Shown piece after piece: positions 26,260 through 34,706 of a stretch of 64,000 bases of DNA. Location: the NCBI RefSeq assembly GCF_004022705.2, contig NZ_RZOY02000010.1, forward strand, positions 1-64,000. Reading direction: 5' to 3'. The notes under the pieces were generated by a model. The model made no database searches, was not told the origin of the DNA, and saw only the letters and a program-made list of their open reading frames with translations. How positions within the stretch are numbered: the first letter of the stretch is position 1; each line of letters opens with the position of its first letter. Made by a program: the position numbers and the translations under genes. The DNA comes from Mesorhizobium sp. M2D.F.Ca.ET.226.01.1.1 (GTDB lineage: Bacteria; Pseudomonadota; Alphaproteobacteria; Rhizobiales; Rhizobiaceae).

Positions 26260-26505
26260 ATGGTCGAAGTCACCCTCTGGGGCTCGCTCAGCGCCGTAGC
26301 CGGAGGCAAGTCGAGGCACGAGGTCGAGGCCAAGGACATCAGGGAGCTGTTCCGCAAGCTGGCGGAACAGTATCCCGGGATAGAGCCCTGGATCGACCGC
26401 GGCATCGCGGTGGCGATCGACGGGACGATCTATCGCGATACATGGAGCAAGGAACTGCCGAAGGACGCGGAGATTTTTCTGCTGCCGAGGCTGGCTGGGG
26501 GATAG
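26260..26505 (+). CDS. MoaD/ThiS-family sulfur carrier-like protein
   Basis: The 81-residue protein has the ubiquitin-like pattern (VEVTLWGSLSAVAGGKSRHEVEA), a middle helix IRELFRKLAEQYPGIE and terminates in LAGG. The Gly-Gly end is where MoaD and ThiS form the thiocarboxylate used in molybdopterin or thiazole synthesis. Its position behind a molybdenum hydroxylase suggests a molybdopterin-synthase role or a dedicated variant. It has no adjacent moaE. It is separated from the operon by a 144-bp palindromic element and may have its own promoter. Confidence 0.78.
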   Translation: MVEVTLWGSLSAVAGGKSRHEVEAKDIRELFRKLAEQYPGIEPWIDRGIAVAIDGTIYRDTWSKELPKDAEIFLLPRLAGG

Positions 26506-26566
26506 CGGACGAGCGGCTCGCCGCCATCGCTCAGGTTCGCAGATCCCCCCGACCGCCTCGGGGCGC

Positions 26567-26644
26567 CTATCGCCTGAGCCCGAAGAAGCTCAACACGGCC
26601 AGGATGACGACGACCAGTCCGACGAGATAGATGATGCTGTGCAT
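26567..26644 (-). CDS. Tiny membrane peptide, 25 residues
   Basis: ATG 26644 to TAG 26567-26569 encodes MHSIIYLVGLVVVILAVLSF followed by FGLRR. This is a single transmembrane helix with a basic end. The ribosome site is exceptionally good (AAAGGAGGATCCGCC right before ATG). Peptides of this type (SIIYLVGLVVVILAVLSFFG) are widespread in rhizobia. It is too short for ordinary gene calling. Confidence 0.75.
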   Translation of the reverse strand: MHSIIYLVGLVVVILAVLSFFGLRR

Positions 26645-26860
26645 GGCGGATCCTCCTTTGAGAGGATCAACAATTAGAACACCTTAATGTTCCGCCGGGC
26701 AGAGAGTGCAAAACGTCCTTCGTTCGGATGGCGATAAGTCCCGCATACGCCGATATACCAGCGGCAGCCGGCGCCCTGTATCTAGTCCGTGCCCCCGCCG
26801 GCCAGGCCCGGCTCGTGGGCTCCCCCCGTCTTTCGGGCCGGGCCGCTCCCGGAGCGATGG

Positions 26861-26992
26861 TTACCGGTTTGGCCGGTCTTCACGCATGACGTTGTAGAGC
26901 AGCAGGCCCGCCATCAAGGACACCACGGCGCCCACCATGTCATGGCTGGTCAGCCCGGAATAATAAACGAAAGCAAATACCAGCTCGGCCAT
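26861..26992 (-). CDS. Small membrane protein, 43 residues
   Basis: The protein starts MAELVFAFVYYSGLTSHDMV and ends NVMREDRPNR. Two short hydrophobic segments (residues ~3-11 and ~18-34) suggest one or two membrane passes. GGTGGAGCC precedes ATG 26992, so the upstream open frame (to 27196) is ignored. It lies 121 bp downstream of the DUF768 pair on the same strand. Family unknown. Confidence 0.6.
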   Translation of the reverse strand: MAELVFAFVYYSGLTSHDMVGAVVSLMAGLLLYNVMREDRPNR

Positions 26993-27113
26993 GGCTCCAC
27001 CCAGGATGCGCGGGACTTCTCTGGGAGAACCTTCAGGGCGCGCTAATGTTCCTGACGGCCATCGCCGATCCTGGCCGCCTCCGCCGAGGCGACACGGACG
27101 AGCCGCCCAGCGC

Positions 27114-27338
27114 TCACGGACTCTCGGTGTTCTCGGAGCCGACGATCGCGGCAAGGATCGCTTCGTAGGCGCTGCCGACTTCCTCTTCGATCTCATGCTC
27201 GGAGATGCCCGCTGCCTGCGCGTCGGCGAATAGTTTCGCCGTTAGCTCGGCCACCGAGATCATGTCCGCGCCCACGCTGCCGCGCAGCACATTGTCGGAG
27301 AGCCACGCGCCGAAGAATTCCGCGCCGCGCCTGCTCAT
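27114..27338 (-). CDS. DUF768-family protein, short form (74 residues)
   Basis: The protein has the DUF768 pattern: MSRRGAEFFGAWLSDNV, MISVAELTAKLFADAQAAGI, and HEIEEEVGSAYEAILAAI. DUF768 proteins are a rhizobial family of unknown function, often in multiple copies. Its start codon overlaps the stop of the longer DUF768 gene (ATGA), so the two are co-translated. It lacks the C-terminal extension of its neighbour. Confidence 0.85.
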   Translation of the reverse strand: MSRRGAEFFGAWLSDNVLRGSVGADMISVAELTAKLFADAQAAGISEHEIEEEVGSAYEAILAAIVGSENTESP

Positions 27339-27706
27339 TCGTCCTGCTCTTTGAGAAAATGCGCCTCGCGCAGCAGCGAGCTCCAGTCGGTTCCGATCGT
27401 CTCGATCAGCTTGCCGGCTTGTTCCTGGGTGATGCCGGTTTCCCTTGCCAGGCGGCCTGCAAGCAAATCGAAGACGGCCTGGTCGCTCTCCCCCAGACTG
27501 CCTTCGCGATGCTGCAGCGCCTCGAAGATCACCGCGAAGGGGCTGCCGACTTCCTCGTCGATCTCGCCGGCCGGGATGCCCTCTCGCGCCGCCGCCTTCG
27601 TCATCTCGTCGGCCAGATCGCTGACCGCGAGCGGGTCGTCAGTCATCACGTTCGGCAGGTGCTCCGCCATCCATCTGTCGAGGAAGTTGATGCCGCGCGT
27701 GCTCAT
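27335..27706 (-). CDS. DUF768-family protein with C-terminal DUF3606-like motif (123 residues)
   Basis: Residues 1-65 match the adjacent DUF768 protein (MSTRGINFLDRWMAEHLPNV; EIDEEVGSPFAVIFEAL). The C-terminal part, TGITQEQAGKLIETIGTDWS with SLLREAHFLK, resembles the helical motif of DUF3606-type proteins and also appears in the small proteins at 53263 and 58331. Both parts are cytosolic and of unknown function. It is the first gene of the DUF768 pair. Confidence 0.82.
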   Translation of the reverse strand: MSTRGINFLDRWMAEHLPNVMTDDPLAVSDLADEMTKAAAREGIPAGEIDEEVGSPFAVIFEALQHREGSLGESDQAVFDLLAGRLARETGITQEQAGKLIETIGTDWSSLLREAHFLKEQDE

Positions 27707-27928
27707 GTCGCCATAAGCGCGCGACGAACATTAGGTTCCGCTGATAGGGACTGAGGTCCCATTCGCCGCCGCATTGGTCCATGGCGTGAAACATAAGCCC
27801 TGCGATCTCATTAGGGCTCAGCTGACGAGCAATCAGTCCCTTTATCGTCAGTCGGCTGGATCGCCCGCCACTTGCCCACAGGTGGCGGGCATCCGATGCA
27901 AGAACAAGAACCGGGGCAGAGGTGAACA

Positions 27929-28132
27929 GTGTCGATTTCCGATGAGTTGCGGGACGCGAGTCTTCGCTATGAATGCCCAAGCTGCCACCAGCCGATCATC
28001 AGAAACGGTTCATGGTTCAAGTCGGTGAGCACCTTCCGCTGCGACGCCTGCAAGACCAAGCTCAGGCTTGGCTACTCGGCCAAGCTGGCGCTGTTCCAAC
28101 GCCACGGCAAGGCGGCGCTCTCGGGGACGTGA
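27929..28132 (+). CDS. Zinc-ribbon small protein, GTG start
   Basis: The 67-residue protein has a four-cysteine ribbon (YECPSCHQP at about 14-22 and FRCDACKTK at about 36-44). Its spacing fits a zinc ribbon, and a basic tail (LALFQRHGKAALSGT) follows. GTG 27929 is preceded by GCAGAGGTGAACA. The next gene begins 3 bp after its stop. A nucleic-acid or protein-binding role is a guess from the fold. No specific family is recognised. Confidence 0.6.
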   Translation: MSISDELRDASLRYECPSCHQPIIRNGSWFKSVSTFRCDACKTKLRLGYSAKLALFQRHGKAALSGT

Positions 28133-28135
28133 CCC

Positions 28136-28489
28136 ATGTCGATGAGTTCCCGCGAACCCTTTGGCGAGCAGCAGTTTCTTTTTCGAGCGCCGCTCGAACT
28201 GCCCGCGAACGACAATGGCGCGCTCCGCGATCTATCCATCCTCGATCCGCCCGACGACGGGCTTACGAAGATCGCCGCGAAAGCGGAGCGCATGGGCCTA
28301 GCGGTGGCCGTGGGCATAGCGGCCAGCCTTTTCATCGGGCCGGTGGTGTTCACATGCCTGATGCTGGGCGTCTGGAACGCGGCGCTGGACAGCAACGGAG
28401 GCAAGTATGATGGAGACGTCGGCGACGTTGGAAACCAGGGTGGCGGGTTTGCAGGACAGGCTCAAGGAAGCCAAGCTCAGCATGGATGA
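28136..28489 (+). CDS. Unknown protein with one transmembrane helix, 117 residues
   Basis: Residues 60-80 (GLAVAVGIAASLFIGPVVFTC) form a membrane helix after a polar, acidic N-terminal domain. The tail is Gly- and Asp-rich (NGGKYDGDVGDVGNQGGGF). It begins 3 bp after the zinc-ribbon gene and its last 83 bp overlap the next gene in another frame. The low-complexity tail in the overlap raises the possibility that the protein really ends earlier or that the tail evolved by overlap. Confidence 0.5.
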   Translation: MSMSSREPFGEQQFLFRAPLELPANDNGALRDLSILDPPDDGLTKIAAKAERMGLAVAVGIAASLFIGPVVFTCLMLGVWNAALDSNGGKYDGDVGDVGNQGGGFAGQAQGSQAQHG

Positions 28490-28592
28490 CATGCTGGCCT
28501 TTCAAAAGGTCGCGGACGTGCTGGACAATGGCCATGGCGGCATCGACATCGACGACCTGATCGCGCTTTCGTTCGTGGTGGAGGAGGGTTGA
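28407..28592 (+). CDS. Small coiled-coil-like protein, 61 residues
   Basis: The protein starts MMETSATLETRVAGLQDRLK and is charged and helical, with MDDMLAFQKVADVLDNGHGGIDIDDL. GGAGGCAAGT precedes ATG 28407, which supports it strongly. It overlaps the preceding gene by 83 bp in a different frame. No family is recognised. Confidence 0.55.
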   Translation: MMETSATLETRVAGLQDRLKEAKLSMDDMLAFQKVADVLDNGHGGIDIDDLIALSFVVEEG

Positions 28593-28643
28593 GGGGCGGA
28601 GACGGGGCTGCGCCCGAGGTCACCGTCTAAGCTAACGATGCCG

Positions 28644-29426
28644 CTAGTATTTTGCTCGGCGACGACCTCGGGATGGCCCGGAATGTGGAGGTCTTGTGTA
28701 GTTCCAACGACGAGCGGTTAGTCCCCTTCGGACAACCCACGTAATGGCATGCATGGGTATGATCTGTTCCCTCATCCTAGCCGCGTCGATAAACCAGGAC
28801 CGCGAAACAGCCGCGAGAACGGCCTGGCCGTCGATACGCCCCGGCAGCAAACACCAAAGCTTGCCTTGAATTTCCGGAGGTAATCCGTCTGGGGCTGCGA
28901 AGCCTTCGAAATCGAATAGGACCGGCTTTGTGCAGTTGAGCCAAACTGCCGGCAGACAACTTTCAGGGCTACGCGTAAGGAACAGGCCTTTTGCAAAGGG
29001 CGCACTGAACAGGCTTCCGCCCGCGAGAAACCGCTTCCGGTCATTCTTTAGGCGCATCCCGTCCACGATCCAGATCATGTTTCGGTAAAAAGCCTCGCGT
29101 GCAGCCCTCTCTTGCGCAGGCAGGTGAGAATGCTGGAACTCGATCACTTGGCCATTTGCGGTCATCACATCTGCGACGTGCTTCTCACCTTTTTCATCGC
29201 GCTGGATGATTTCCTGCCATTCCGAGGGAAACTGATTCTTCCAGTCGCGATGCCAGAGAGTTTCTGGCTCCCACCAAGTGTCGCAGTTTCTATTGCTACG
29301 GTGTGCCCAATGCCAAACACGTTGTGTTCCGCACTTTGCGATCATAGGCTGCGAACAGCCCAGACAGCAGCCCAACAGTTGGGGAGCAGCCTCGCTTCGT
29401 TCGTCATTCACCAATGCAAACCGCAT
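28644..29426 (-). CDS. CoiA-like competence/nuclease-fold protein
   Basis: The 260-residue protein has the CoiA pattern: an early zinc-like LGCCLGCSQPMIAKCG with HWAHRS, then LWHRDWKNQFP, HVADVMTANGQVIEFQHSHL and REAFYRNMIWIVDG. The D-x(n)-E-x-Q arrangement (ADV...IEFQHS) is that of a restriction-endonuclease-like fold. In Gram-positive bacteria CoiA acts in transformation; in Gram-negative bacteria such genes are scattered in islands and their role is unknown. GGAGAAAG precedes ATG 29426. Base composition here is lower in GC than the flanks. Confidence 0.72.
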   Translation of the reverse strand: MRFALVNDERSEAAPQLLGCCLGCSQPMIAKCGTQRVWHWAHRSNRNCDTWWEPETLWHRDWKNQFPSEWQEIIQRDEKGEKHVADVMTANGQVIEFQHSHLPAQERAAREAFYRNMIWIVDGMRLKNDRKRFLAGGSLFSAPFAKGLFLTRSPESCLPAVWLNCTKPVLFDFEGFAAPDGLPPEIQGKLWCLLPGRIDGQAVLAAVSRSWFIDAARMREQIIPMHAITWVVRRGLTARRWNYTRPPHSGPSRGRRRAKY

Positions 29427-29714
29427 AACTTTCTCCACAATTCGCGGCTGCCCGTTGCAGGCCGGCCGCTGGTTTCTTGCGAGGAGTGTTTCGGCAGCAT
29501 AGCCAGCCACAAGCTGGCGCTGGTTCTTCTTATCGTCGACGTAAGGGGGCAACCCACTGTCGGTTAGCGCGCGACTGTCCTCAATGCCCGGCGTCGCTTC
29601 TTCTCAAGGCACGGCAAATTTTAGCGGGCGAGTTTGGCGGGTCAAGTCTAAGCCTGTCGAGGAGTTCGACCATCGATCGGCAGAACCTCTATGGCCGGCG
29701 GGCGCCCCAAGAGT

Positions 29715-31073
29715 TCAATAACGGTTGTTTCGAAACTTTGCGATCTCTTCGCTCACCATGGTTGGTGACAAGGGTGCGAAGTCGAATGCGTCGTAAAGCG
29801 GCCTGAGTAGCGAAACCAGCACTTCAGCAAGGTTGTCCTCGATGATGGACGCTCGCGCTTGCCCCTGCATTTTCACTGTGTCGACAAAGCACTCGCGTTC
29901 ATAGCTAAGGTAACGCCAATCAAACAGGGCCAACATCCGTCGACCTTTCAAGCCATCGTACTGAATGCGCACCGAAATCTCAGGGTCCTCACCGAGCAAC
30001 CTAGCAAGGCGCGCAACATAAAGCAGTGTCTCGCCGATGCGCCAAACTGGCATCGTCAAATCAATAGACGTTCCCGGCTCAGCCTTTTCTGTGAAATCCT
30101 CGTCGTAAGATCGAACTTCGTAAAGAAAGCCGTCTGGCCGAGCACGCCAAAAATCACAGTGTCGACCATCCCTAGCTTTTTCGCTCGGGGTACCAACCCA
30201 GACCTCGATCACCTCGCCTACGGGTACCGGTCCAATCGGCTTCCGCTCAAGGAGCACAAACGGACCCCATCCGGTCAACCTCACTTCGCTTGCCTTCCGT
30301 AGATTCTCCAGCAAACTTCTAAGACCCGACGCAGGCTCTACACCCAAAATCTGGAACGATTGTTCGTAATGCCCAAGAGGGAACCGCGCAGGATCATCCT
30401 TGGGCAATGGCACCAGACGCATTTTCCAACTGTCCCGCGAGTCGTCTGTGAACTTTAACAGCTCGTCGATCTGCTTCCGCGCCAATGAATCTAGTGAGCG
30501 ACCCTGTACGATGCCCCTTATTGCTTCGAGCAGGCTATCCCGGTTAGCGCGTACACATCTGTCGAGGAGTGTTCGCCATTCCTCGGCCGTGAACGGCTCC
30601 TCGCTTTTAGGGCCTGGCTTTCGGATGTAAACCTTCTGAGCGAGGATTTCTCCGTCGGTACCCTTGGCTGCCATTACTGGAACAATTTGGCCGCCCGGCA
30701 CAACCACGATCGCATGCTCATTGCCCGATGCTGGATGATTCAAATGGACCAGATCGCAGTGAATGTGAGGATCCGCATACTTATTTATTGCCGCATTTAT
30801 AGCGTCGGCCGTGTACCGGCCAATTTGAGCTGGACGAGGGTAGGAACCGATAGGAGCGTTGTTGGCTTCGCGCATCCCAATGACAATAGTTCCACCTCCA
30901 TGATTTGCGAGCGCGATGGCAGCCTTGGCAAGTGGCGCTCGACCCGCTGGAACATTGAGATCGAGCCAAGACTTGAATTCTGTCGCGAGTGTCTCACTCT
31001 GAAGTTGAAATAGCTGCTTAAGATCTTCTACCGTTGCCACTGTGAGCACCCTAAACGGATAGCATGGACTCAA
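29715..31073 (-). CDS. Schlafen/AlbA_2-domain protein
   Basis: The 452-residue protein has an N-terminal AlbA_2 fold: ATEFKSWLDL, AKAAIALANHGGGTIVIGM (the ALANHGGG signature), and the YIRKPGPKSEEP end at about residue 155. The rest (residues 160-452) has no domain I can name, though FLYEVRSYDEDF and RIGETLLYVARLARLLG look structured. AlbA_2 proteins bind nucleotides or nucleic acid and include transcription regulators and phage-defence components. The start is uncertain: in-frame GTG codons at 31049 and 31040 would shorten it by 8-11 residues. It is AT-richer than its surroundings and probably acquired. Confidence 0.7.
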   Translation of the reverse strand: MSPCYPFRVLTVATVEDLKQLFQLQSETLATEFKSWLDLNVPAGRAPLAKAAIALANHGGGTIVIGMREANNAPIGSYPRPAQIGRYTADAINAAINKYADPHIHCDLVHLNHPASGNEHAIVVVPGGQIVPVMAAKGTDGEILAQKVYIRKPGPKSEEPFTAEEWRTLLDRCVRANRDSLLEAIRGIVQGRSLDSLARKQIDELLKFTDDSRDSWKMRLVPLPKDDPARFPLGHYEQSFQILGVEPASGLRSLLENLRKASEVRLTGWGPFVLLERKPIGPVPVGEVIEVWVGTPSEKARDGRHCDFWRARPDGFLYEVRSYDEDFTEKAEPGTSIDLTMPVWRIGETLLYVARLARLLGEDPEISVRIQYDGLKGRRMLALFDWRYLSYERECFVDTVKMQGQARASIIEDNLAEVLVSLLRPLYDAFDFAPLSPTMVSEEIAKFRNNRY

Positions 31074-31417
31074 TATTTATCAGTCGTAACGGGGTTAGTA
31101 TACAGATCCAGGTCAGAAGCTTGACTCGTCGCTACTAAAGGCGTTCGCGGCTTTCCGCGTAAAACAGTTGGCGCGATCCGCAGCGCGGGGAGCCATGGTG
31201 GACGGGCAGAACGCACGGCCTCGGGGCACCGCGAGGTTGCGGGATTGATCCGCGGCTATCGCTGGGCACGAGCCCACTCGGGCCGCCCGGGGCGTGGACG
31301 CCGCTACGCACTACGGTCGCCTGATGCTGGCGGCCGAAGCGCAGATCGTGAATGTTCTGCAGGCCGGACTTCGTAGAGCCGTAACGACGCCCATGCGCCG
31401 ACCGTCGGCGACAAGCG
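31074..31417. other. Intergenic region, nothing recognised
   Basis: These 344 bp separate the AlbA_2 gene from a small helical gene. They include an AT-rich part (31060-31140) on the AlbA_2 promoter side and a GC-rich part. No repeat, RNA gene or coding frame stands out. Confidence 0.4.
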
Positions 31418-31648
31418 TCACACGGACATCAAAGCCCGGTCCACCGGTCCACGTGGATCGATCTTTGCGAGGCGCTGTCTTGCATCGGCGACGCGCCGTT
31501 GCGCGGATCGTATTCTGCAGCAAATAGCGAGATTGATACCGACGCCGCAGTCCGCTTCGAGCATGTCTTCGGCGTGTTCCAGCGCGCGTTCGGCCCGGTT
31601 CAAGCGCCGGCGGGCGTTGGCCAGTTCAAGGTCGAGAAGTTCAAGCAT
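31418..31648 (-). CDS. Small helical protein, 76 residues
   Basis: The protein starts MLELLDLELANARRRLNRAE and is a single long amphipathic helix with Arg/Glu/Ala, a short ADCGVGINLAIC insertion and a second helix RRVADARQRLAKI. Composition and phase are those of a real coiled-coil protein rather than a shadow. GCGGAACA upstream of ATG 31648 is a weak ribosome site. Unknown function. Confidence 0.45.
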   Translation of the reverse strand: MLELLDLELANARRRLNRAERALEHAEDMLEADCGVGINLAICCRIRSAQRRVADARQRLAKIDPRGPVDRALMSV

Positions 31649-31884
31649 TGTTCCGCATTCGTCGTTGCGGTCCCTTCGTTCGGGAAACCATTGCCGGCTA
31701 CATTTGTTCCCGGTTCCCGGCCTGCAGGCCGCACCAAATCTTCAAGCAGCTGCTAATGGAACATTTCAGCAATGAAGGGATTTGGTGGTCAGGCGGCGTT
31801 CTGACCGCGCCGTGTCGGGACAGGTTTGCCCTCTCCAGCCAGCGGGGGTTCGGAGAAGCCGGCGTTCCTGGGAGGTCCCGATAG

Positions 31885-31914
31885 AGGGCCCGCTCCGGTC
31901 AGGGAACGGGCCCT
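31885..31914. terminator. Hairpin between the DOPA-dioxygenase-like gene and its 3' neighbour
   Basis: AGGGCCCG (31885-31892) pairs with CGGGCCCT (31907-31914). The hairpin begins 2 bp after the minus-strand stop codon. The plus orientation has TTTC behind it, but the minus orientation has no clear T-run, so it may act as a transcript-end stabiliser. Confidence 0.5.
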
Positions 31915-31915
31915 T

Positions 31916-32323
31916 TCACGCCGTCAATGTCGGCGCCGTATTCACCTCCAGCGCCTCTTCCGCCTCGTCTTCCTCGCCCAGCACCTCGCCCTTCACCGGC
32001 AGCGGGCGGCCGATCCAGATCGGGTCGATTAGGTGGTCGCGCTTGGGGTTGGTGGTGTTGGGGTGGATGAGGATGCTCAAGCCGCCGTGGTTCAGCATCA
32101 GCCAGGGAACCAGCGTGGCGAAGATCCCGGTAGCGAAGGAGACCTGGTACATGGCCTGCTCGTGCGGGCCGACCGGCTCGTCGCGCCAGTTGCCCAGCCG
32201 CACGCGAAAACGCTCGCCGATGCGCTCGCGCAGCCATTCGGCATGTTGGCGCTCGGCCGCTCCGTCATAGTAGATATGGGCGTGGTAGCTGGCGATCTCG
32301 GCGAGTTGCCTGACTTCGCTCAT
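31916..32323 (-). CDS. DOPA 4,5-dioxygenase-family protein
   Basis: The 135-residue protein has the family pattern SYHAHIYYD (residues ~13-21), RFRVRLGNW with DEPVGPHEQAMYQVSF, and LVPWLMLNHGGLSILIHPNT. The conserved histidines in YHAHIYY, VGPH, LNHGG and IHP are the likely metal ligands and active-site residues. Bacterial members have no proven catechol substrate. The ATG at 32323 follows GGGGAGGGAAC. It is downstream of the BacA-like transporter gene on the same strand, 199 bp away. Confidence 0.85.
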   Translation of the reverse strand: MSEVRQLAEIASYHAHIYYDGAAERQHAEWLRERIGERFRVRLGNWRDEPVGPHEQAMYQVSFATGIFATLVPWLMLNHGGLSILIHPNTTNPKRDHLIDPIWIGRPLPVKGEVLGEEDEAEEALEVNTAPTLTA

Positions 32324-32522
32324 TTCGGTGTTCCCTCCCCGGAGTTTCCCGTCTGTCGCGCGGAACTCTAGGTGGTTCTTCGTTTCATGGGAACGGCGAA
32401 CGCTCAACGTGCGTTCAGCGAGGGGAGAGGTGGCTCGGCGAAGCCGAGACCGAGTGGGGGTCGACCAGCGCTACGTTGTACAATGCATGCGCCAAGCTGC
32501 GCGCAGCCTCGGCGCGCTCCCC

Positions 32523-34589
32523 CTACCCTTTGCCGTTCGGCCCACTCCCCCACAGCGCCCGCTGGATCAGGCCGCGCTTGCGCTTGGGCGACACCAGCTC
32601 GACATCGCTCACCAGCCGCGCCCCGCCCTCGCGCCGTTCCAGCGTGATTTTTCGCGTGTGAAACGCTTCCAGCTCGGCGCGGTGGGCGACGCTGATGATG
32701 GTGACCCAGGGCAATTGCCGGATCACCATCCGCATCATCTTGTCCTGGCTCTTCTCGTCCAGCGCCGAGGTCGCCTCGTCGAGCACGACGATGTCGGGCG
32801 CGTGCAGCAGAAGGCGGGCGAAGGCCAGGCGCTGCTTTTCGCCGCCCGACAGGGTCTGGTCCCAGGGCGCCTCTTCCTCCAGCCGCTCCTTAAGATAGCC
32901 AAGGCCGACCTTGTCGAGCGCGGCATTGATCTCCTTCACCGTCCAGTTGTCGGCGGCGGCGGGATAGGCGGTGGCGCGGCGCAGCGTGCCGGATGGGATA
33001 TAGGGGCGCTGCGGCAGCATGAAGAGGCGCTTCCCCGGGTGGAAGTCGACGTTGCCACTGCCCCAGGGCCAGAGGCCCGCAATGGCGCGCACCAGCGTCG
33101 ACTTGCCGGTGCCGGATTCGCCCGAGACCAGCACGCGCTCGCCGGGCTGGATCTCTACCTCGGTCTCCTTCACCACTGAGGTGCCGTCGTCGAGCGTAAC
33201 TGAGAGGTTTCTGAGGCTGAGCATGGCACCGTCCTCGGTCTCGCCGCGCTGGATGCGGCCCAGCCGGTCGTTCTCTTCGGCCCGCTCCAGCCCGTCGAGC
33301 GACATCATCAGCGAGGCGATGCGGCGGGCCGAGGCGTTCCAGTCGGCAAGCCGGGGATAATTGTCGACCAGCCAGCCGAACGCGCCTTGCACGAGGGCGA
33401 AAGCGGAGGCCGCCTGCATCACCTGTCCAAGACTCATCGAGCCGTCAAGGAATTTCGGCGCGCATAAAAGCACCGGCACGACCGGCGCGAACAGGCTCGA
33501 GCCCTGCGAGACGAGCGTGGTGCGCATGTGCTGGCCGGTGAGTCGCGCCCAGCGGCCGAGCACGGCGGCGAAGGACCGGAAGATGCCGGCGTTCTCCTCC
33601 TCCTCGCCACCCAGCAGCGCGATGCTCTCGCCGTTTTCACGCACGCGCGTCAGCACGTAGCGGAACTCGGCTTCCGTCTGGTTCTTCTGCTCGGAAAGCT
33701 CAACGAAATGGCGGCCGATGAAGAACATCGAGGTCGAGGTGATCGCGGCATAGATGACGGCGGTGACGACGAGGAAGCCGGGCACGGTGATGACCGAGCC
33801 GCCCAGCGAAAAACTCAGCGCGCCGCCGATGGTCCACAGCACGACAATGAAGGTCGAGGCCGACAGGAAGGCGTTGAGCACGCCGGCGACGAAATCGACA
33901 GGCGATTCCGTGGCGATCCTCAGATCCTCGGTCAGGCGCGCCTCGGGATTGGCGTGGTCGCCCTTGACGAGGTTGAGCTGGTAGTAGCGGCCGCTGGCGA
34001 GCCAGCGCTGGATGACAGCCGTGGTCAGCCAGGAGCGCCAGCGCCGCTGCATGGTCATGCGGACGTAAACCTGCGCGACCACCAAGCTGATGCTGCCGGC
34101 GACCAGCGGCAGGAAGACGGCGCTCAGCCAATAGACGGTGTGGGCGTCGCGCTGCTCGATGGCGTCGAAGATGGCGCGGTTCCAGCGGTTGATGCCGTAC
34201 TGAAAACCGACATTGACGCAGATGAGCGTGAGCAGCCCGATCGTCAGCGGCCAGGCGAGCCTGTCTGCGCGCAAACCCCAATAGCCGCGCCCGCTGATCC
34301 AGAAGCGCCGCAGAAGATATTTCTTGCGCGCCCGCTCGGCCTCTTTGGGCGAAAGCTGAGGGCTGGGCTCCGCGGCCTCCGGCGGCGGCGAGCCGGCATG
34401 GCCGATGGCCTCGGGCGCGGCGTCGGCGGGTGGCTTTTCCTCCGCCGCCTTTGGCGCGGCCGCGCCCGGCTTGGGCGGCTTCTCCTGCCGCGGCTTAGGC
34501 TTGCCTGCCCGCTTCTGTGAGCGCGATTGGCGCACCGCACGCGGAGTGGCGGCGTCTGCGGGCTTCGGTTTGGCTTTGGCCTTGGGCAT
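32523..34589 (-). CDS. BacA/SbmA-type ABC transporter, fused permease and ATPase
   Basis: The 688-residue protein has an N-terminal Lys/Pro/Ala-rich tail (residues 1-85), the SbmA/BacA-like membrane domain (FQYGINRWNRAIFDAIEQRD; YYQLNLVKGDHANPEARLTE at about 215) and an ATPase domain with Walker A SGESGTGKST, signature LSGGEKQR and Walker B VVLDEATSALDE. This is the ABCD-like BacA-related family, which moves very-long-chain fatty acids or peptides. In rhizobia such proteins matter for symbiosis and envelope lipids; the cargo here is not known. The N-terminal tail is much longer than usual. Confidence 0.9.
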   Translation of the reverse strand: MPKAKAKPKPADAATPRAVRQSRSQKRAGKPKPRQEKPPKPGAAAPKAAEEKPPADAAPEAIGHAGSPPPEAAEPSPQLSPKEAERARKKYLLRRFWISGRGYWGLRADRLAWPLTIGLLTLICVNVGFQYGINRWNRAIFDAIEQRDAHTVYWLSAVFLPLVAGSISLVVAQVYVRMTMQRRWRSWLTTAVIQRWLASGRYYQLNLVKGDHANPEARLTEDLRIATESPVDFVAGVLNAFLSASTFIVVLWTIGGALSFSLGGSVITVPGFLVVTAVIYAAITSTSMFFIGRHFVELSEQKNQTEAEFRYVLTRVRENGESIALLGGEEEENAGIFRSFAAVLGRWARLTGQHMRTTLVSQGSSLFAPVVPVLLCAPKFLDGSMSLGQVMQAASAFALVQGAFGWLVDNYPRLADWNASARRIASLMMSLDGLERAEENDRLGRIQRGETEDGAMLSLRNLSVTLDDGTSVVKETEVEIQPGERVLVSGESGTGKSTLVRAIAGLWPWGSGNVDFHPGKRLFMLPQRPYIPSGTLRRATAYPAAADNWTVKEINAALDKVGLGYLKERLEEEAPWDQTLSGGEKQRLAFARLLLHAPDIVVLDEATSALDEKSQDKMMRMVIRQLPWVTIISVAHRAELEAFHTRKITLERREGGARLVSDVELVSPKRKRGLIQRALWGSGPNGKG

Positions 34590-34706
34590 CGCGCCGACAA
34601 CGGCCTAAAAATCAAAAGGTTTCATGCCGGCCGCCCGGGGCGGCTACCTGCCCTTTCACGGCTGCTTGCCAGCAAGATCACGACAAAGTCAGGTGCGAGC
34701 GGCCGA

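Noticed and set aside
27639..27840. Minus-strand frame with LIARQLSPNEIAGLMFHAMD overlapping the DUF768 start
   Set aside because: The amino-acid composition looks natural, but there is no acceptable start codon with a ribosome site and it overlaps the start of the better-supported DUF768 gene. It may be a remnant.
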